DNA from: Candidatus Borkfalkia avistercoris
GTDB taxonomy: Bacteria > Bacillota > Clostridia > Christensenellales > Borkfalkiaceae
Assembly: GCA_019115995.1 (NCBI GenBank)
Contig: DXCL01000006.1
Span: 1-33,031, forward strand
Length of the DNA stretch: 33,031 nt
Reading direction: 5' to 3'
The first letter of the stretch is position 1; every line of letters begins with the position of its first letter. The translations under genes and the position numbers were made by a program. Shown here piece after piece: positions 30,847 to 33,031 of this stretch. The notes below the pieces were generated by a model. That model saw only the letters and a program-made list of their open reading frames with translations. It made no database searches and was not told the DNA's origin.

Positions 30847-30855
30847 TGATATAAC
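30847..30855 (+). promoter_or_regulatory. Possible extended -10 promoter before the phosphohexomutase
   Basis: TGA followed by TATAAC forms an extended -10 with no good -35. Read-through from the membrane-protein operon is the alternative, since no terminator separates them. Confidence 0.35.
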
Positions 30856-30890
30856 AGTGAAAATTTTTAGGGGGCACCCTCGGAGGTTTT

Positions 30891-32603
30891 ATGTTTATGA
30901 ATTACAAATCGGAATACGAAAAGTGGCTGAATAATCCCGCTTTGAACGAGGAAGGCAGGCGTGAGCTGGAATCGATCGCGGGAGACGAAAAGGCGATCGA
31001 GTACCGCTTCGGGGCGGAACTCGAATTCGGTACGGCAGGCATGCGCGGCATCATCGGCTACGGTACGAACATGATGAACGTGTATACCGTGCGCCGCGCG
31101 ACGCAGGGTCTTTCCGAATACATCAAGTCGCTCGGCGCCGCGGCGATGAAGCGGGGCGTCGTCATTTCCTACGATACGAGAAGAAAGTCCGAAGAGTTTG
31201 CAAAGGCTTCTGCCGGAGTGCTCGCGGCAAACGGTATCGTCGCGTATCTTTTTTCCGATGTACACCCCGTTCCCATGCTTTCCTATTCCGTGCGCAGGCT
31301 GGGTACGATCGCGGGTATCATGATCACGGCGAGCCACAACCCCAAAGAATACAACGGATATAAGGTGTACGGGGAAGACGGCGCGCAGATGTCTCCCGAG
31401 GCGACCGCCATCGTGGTGGACTACATCGAAAAGATCGCCGACTATTTCTCCGTGAAGGAAACGGTCTCCTCCCTCATCAAAAAAGTGCCCGCCTCCGTCG
31501 ATAAGAGCTATTATAAAAAGCTGACAAAACTCACGCTTTCTCCCGAAGCGGTCAAAAAAGTGGGCAAAACGCTCAAACTCGTATATACTCCCGTGCACGG
31601 CAGCGGTTACGTTCCCGTCACCACGATCCTGAAAAAATTGAAGATCAACGTTACCGTGGTGCCCGAGCAGGTCAAAAAGGATACGGAATTTTCCACGGTG
31701 GAAGTCCCTAACCCCGAATTCAAAGAGACCCTTTCCATGGGTATCGCGCTCGCGCAGAAGATCAATGCCGACGTCGTGTTCGGCACCGATCCCGACAGCG
31801 ACCGCCTCGGCGTAGCCGTCAAAGACGGCAAAGGGGAGTTCGTGGCGCTCTCGGGCAATCAGGTCGGCATTTTATTGCTCGATTATATTCTTACCCGTCT
31901 GAAAGAGGACGGCAAGCTGCCCGCAAACGGCGTCGTGGTCAAGAGCTTCGTTACCACCGGCATGGCAAAGGCGATTTGCGACGATTTCGGGGTCGAACTG
32001 GTAGACGTCCCCGTCGGGTTCAAATTCATCGGCGAAAAGATCAAGGAATATGAAGCGGATAAATCGCATACCTTCCTCTTTGGCTTTGAGGAGAGCTGCG
32101 GGTATCTGCGCGGCACCGACGGCAGCCGCGACAAAGACGCCGTCGTCGCAAGCATGCTCTGCGCGGAGATGGTCTGCTATTATACCTATAAAAAACAGAG
32201 CGTTTACGATAGGCTCATGGATATTTACGCCCATTACGGCTATGTGCTCGACAGGAACGTGAGCATTAAATATTCCGGGCTGAACGCGATGAAGGAAATG
32301 AACGCCGTCGTAGATGCCTGCAAGACCAAAAAGGCGGAAAAGTTCGATATTTATAACGTCGTCGCCGTGCGCGATTATTCCGCTTCCGTGCGCCGCCTTT
32401 CCGACGGCAGCGAGGAAACGCTGAATATTCCCAAGACAAACGCCGTTTATTACGAACTCGAAAACGGAAGCTTTATCTGCGTCCGTCCGAGCGGCACGGA
32501 GCCCAAACTGAAAATTTATTATTCCGTGCGCGCGAAAGACGAAGAGGCCGCGGAAAAAGCGTACGAAAAGATGAAAACGGCTTTCGAGAGCTTTTTGAAG
32601 TAA
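30891..32603 (+). CDS. Phosphoglucomutase/phosphomannomutase
   Basis: This 570-residue alpha-D-phosphohexomutase moves phosphate between C1 and C6 of glucose or mannose, linking glycolysis to cell-wall and glycogen precursors. All four hallmark loops are present: the phosphoserine loop TASHNPKEYNGYK, the metal loop DPDSDRLG, the sugar-binding loop GFEESCGYLRG and the phosphate-binding RPSGTEPKLKIYY. Length and the opening EFGTAGMRGIIG fit the long PgcA-type bacterial enzymes. GGAGG is four bases from the ATG at 30891 and ten from the in-frame ATG at 30897; either may be used. A second sugar-phosphate enzyme (pgi) lies elsewhere in the window but is not linked. Confidence 0.94.
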   Translation: MFMNYKSEYEKWLNNPALNEEGRRELESIAGDEKAIEYRFGAELEFGTAGMRGIIGYGTNMMNVYTVRRATQGLSEYIKSLGAAAMKRGVVISYDTRRKSEEFAKASAGVLAANGIVAYLFSDVHPVPMLSYSVRRLGTIAGIMITASHNPKEYNGYKVYGEDGAQMSPEATAIVVDYIEKIADYFSVKETVSSLIKKVPASVDKSYYKKLTKLTLSPEAVKKVGKTLKLVYTPVHGSGYVPVTTILKKLKINVTVVPEQVKKDTEFSTVEVPNPEFKETLSMGIALAQKINADVVFGTDPDSDRLGVAVKDGKGEFVALSGNQVGILLLDYILTRLKEDGKLPANGVVVKSFVTTGMAKAICDDFGVELVDVPVGFKFIGEKIKEYEADKSHTFLFGFEESCGYLRGTDGSRDKDAVVASMLCAEMVCYYTYKKQSVYDRLMDIYAHYGYVLDRNVSIKYSGLNAMKEMNAVVDACKTKKAEKFDIYNVVAVRDYSASVRRLSDGSEETLNIPKTNAVYYELENGSFICVRPSGTEPKLKIYYSVRAKDEEAAEKAYEKMKTAFESFLK

Positions 32604-32622
32604 GTTGTTTGCGTGAAAAAGA

Positions 32623-32651
32623 TGCGCGCCGCCCGATACGGGCGGCGCGCA
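32623..32651. terminator. Strong hairpin after the phosphohexomutase
   Basis: TGCGCGCCGCCCG (32623-32635) pairs with CGGGCGGCGCGCA (32639-32651) over a 3-base loop. The plus-strand sequence after it is not T-rich, while the minus strand has CTTTTTC. It probably still ends the mutase transcript, perhaps with help from Rho or as an mRNA end stabiliser. Confidence 0.6.
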
Positions 32652-32821
32652 CGGCGTTTACAAAGAAAACGCGCCGCTTTGCCGTTTGCCGGCGCTGCCC
32701 GTTATACAAGTTATTATATAATATGGAAAGACCGAAAAGCGGCCGGGCTGCGGGTACCTGAGACGCGCGCGTTTCTTGCTCGTTTATGAGAAGAAAAATC
32801 GAAAAAATCTGAAAAAATTGC
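32652..32821. other. Intergenic stretch before the last promoter
   Basis: No gene is seen. A TATAAT at 32717-32722, flanked by ATTATATAATAT, has only a poor -35 and could be the upstream member of tandem promoters. The A-rich stretch just before 32822 could act as an UP element. Confidence 0.4.
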
Positions 32822-32850
32822 TTGACATATAAATGCAAAAGTGGTATTAT
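32822..32850 (+). promoter_or_regulatory. Strong extended -10 promoter
   Basis: TTGACA (32822-32827), a 17-base spacer and TATTAT (32845-32850) preceded by TGG, with an A-rich stretch immediately upstream. Its strength and the non-coding sequence that follows fit a stable-RNA promoter. Confidence 0.85.
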
Positions 32851-33031
32851 GTCTAAGCTGTCGATTGAGGCAGCTCCTTTCTCTTCTGTTGAAGAGTGAT
32901 AGAAGATTGACAACTGCATAGTGAAGAAAGAAATAAAGACGAAGAAGAGTACGAAAGGCAATACTAAGAAAAGTAGAGCGAAGAAGATGGTTAATGCGAG
33001 AACGTATTGAGCAAGGTAAAGCCGGAAGGCC
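32851..33031 (+). ncRNA. Probable rRNA-gene leader, cut by the window end
   Basis: The 181 bases after the promoter have no open frame with a ribosome site. They contain hairpins AGCTG/CAGCT (32856-32875) and CTCTTC/GAAGAG (32881-32896), then TTGACAACTGCATAG, which resembles the TTGAAAACTGCATAG-like antitermination segment that precedes rRNA genes in Clostridia. The last bases, GGTAAAGCCGGAAGG, resemble the 23S rRNA 5' end pattern (GGTCAAGCTAnTAAGG). This makes a 23S gene starting at the window edge my best guess; a 16S leader or another stable RNA is possible. Confidence 0.4.

Noticed and set aside
1-33031. CRISPR array, insertion sequence or tRNA gene
   Set aside because: No regularly spaced repeats, no transposase-like frame with terminal repeats and no TTCGA-type tRNA arm with acceptor pairing were found by eye; a dedicated tRNA search could still find one.

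Overview
The window looks like a chromosomal segment of a fairly GC-rich Gram-positive bacterium of the Clostridia (Bacillota). The evidence is strong AGGAGG-type ribosome sites, TTGACA/TATAAT promoters, many GC-rich hairpin terminators, a YtrA-type GntR regulator with its ABC operon, an AraM-type glycerol-1-phosphate dehydrogenase, and the linked radical-SAM/DUF4130 DNA-metabolism pair. An uncultured gut lineage near Christensenellales is my guess, not something the sequence proves.

Layout. 1-2935: feoA-feoB iron(II) uptake, then an RluA-type pseudouridine synthase, closed by a two-way terminator. 2992-5476: a hotdog thioesterase (-) divergent from a glycerol-1-phosphate dehydrogenase (araM) and a TIM-barrel sugar isomerase. 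5684-7195: glucose-6-phosphate isomerase on its own promoter. 7309-9798: an XRE regulator and the DUF4130/radical-SAM operon, both on the minus strand. 9990-12103: an OmpR-type response regulator and histidine kinase. 12170-16798: GntR regulator, ABC ATPase, ABC permease and a large secreted protein, translationally coupled. 16912-21040: two secreted, C-terminally membrane-anchored proteins on the minus strand, one on each side of a phage-type sigma-like regulator. 21131-28806: large terminase, small protein, portal, scaffold, coat, neck protein, beta-propeller-like plug and coiled-coil protein. 29016-32603: two polytopic membrane proteins and a phosphohexomutase. 32822-33031: a strong promoter and what looks like the leader of an rRNA gene.

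The most interesting part is 19808-28806. It has the order of the head and neck genes of P22-like podoviruses (terminase, portal, scaffold, coat, gp4, gp10, gp26), with intact catalytic motifs in the terminase. No integrase, replication, lysis, tail-spike or immunity gene is visible, and both flanks return directly to ordinary chromosomal genes. This suggests a domesticated particle-forming cassette, possibly gene-transfer-agent-like. A 32-nt near-perfect palindrome upstream of it contains a LexA/SOS-like 14-mer. The same 14-mer, with one base changed, overlaps the -35 of the radical-SAM/DUF4130 operon, so DNA damage may control both.

The secreted proteins at 16912-19512 and 20336-21040 share an architecture (signal peptide, SH3-like segments, C-terminal membrane anchor) and are interleaved with the phage-type genes. 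They may belong to the same system as surface components, but this is inference.
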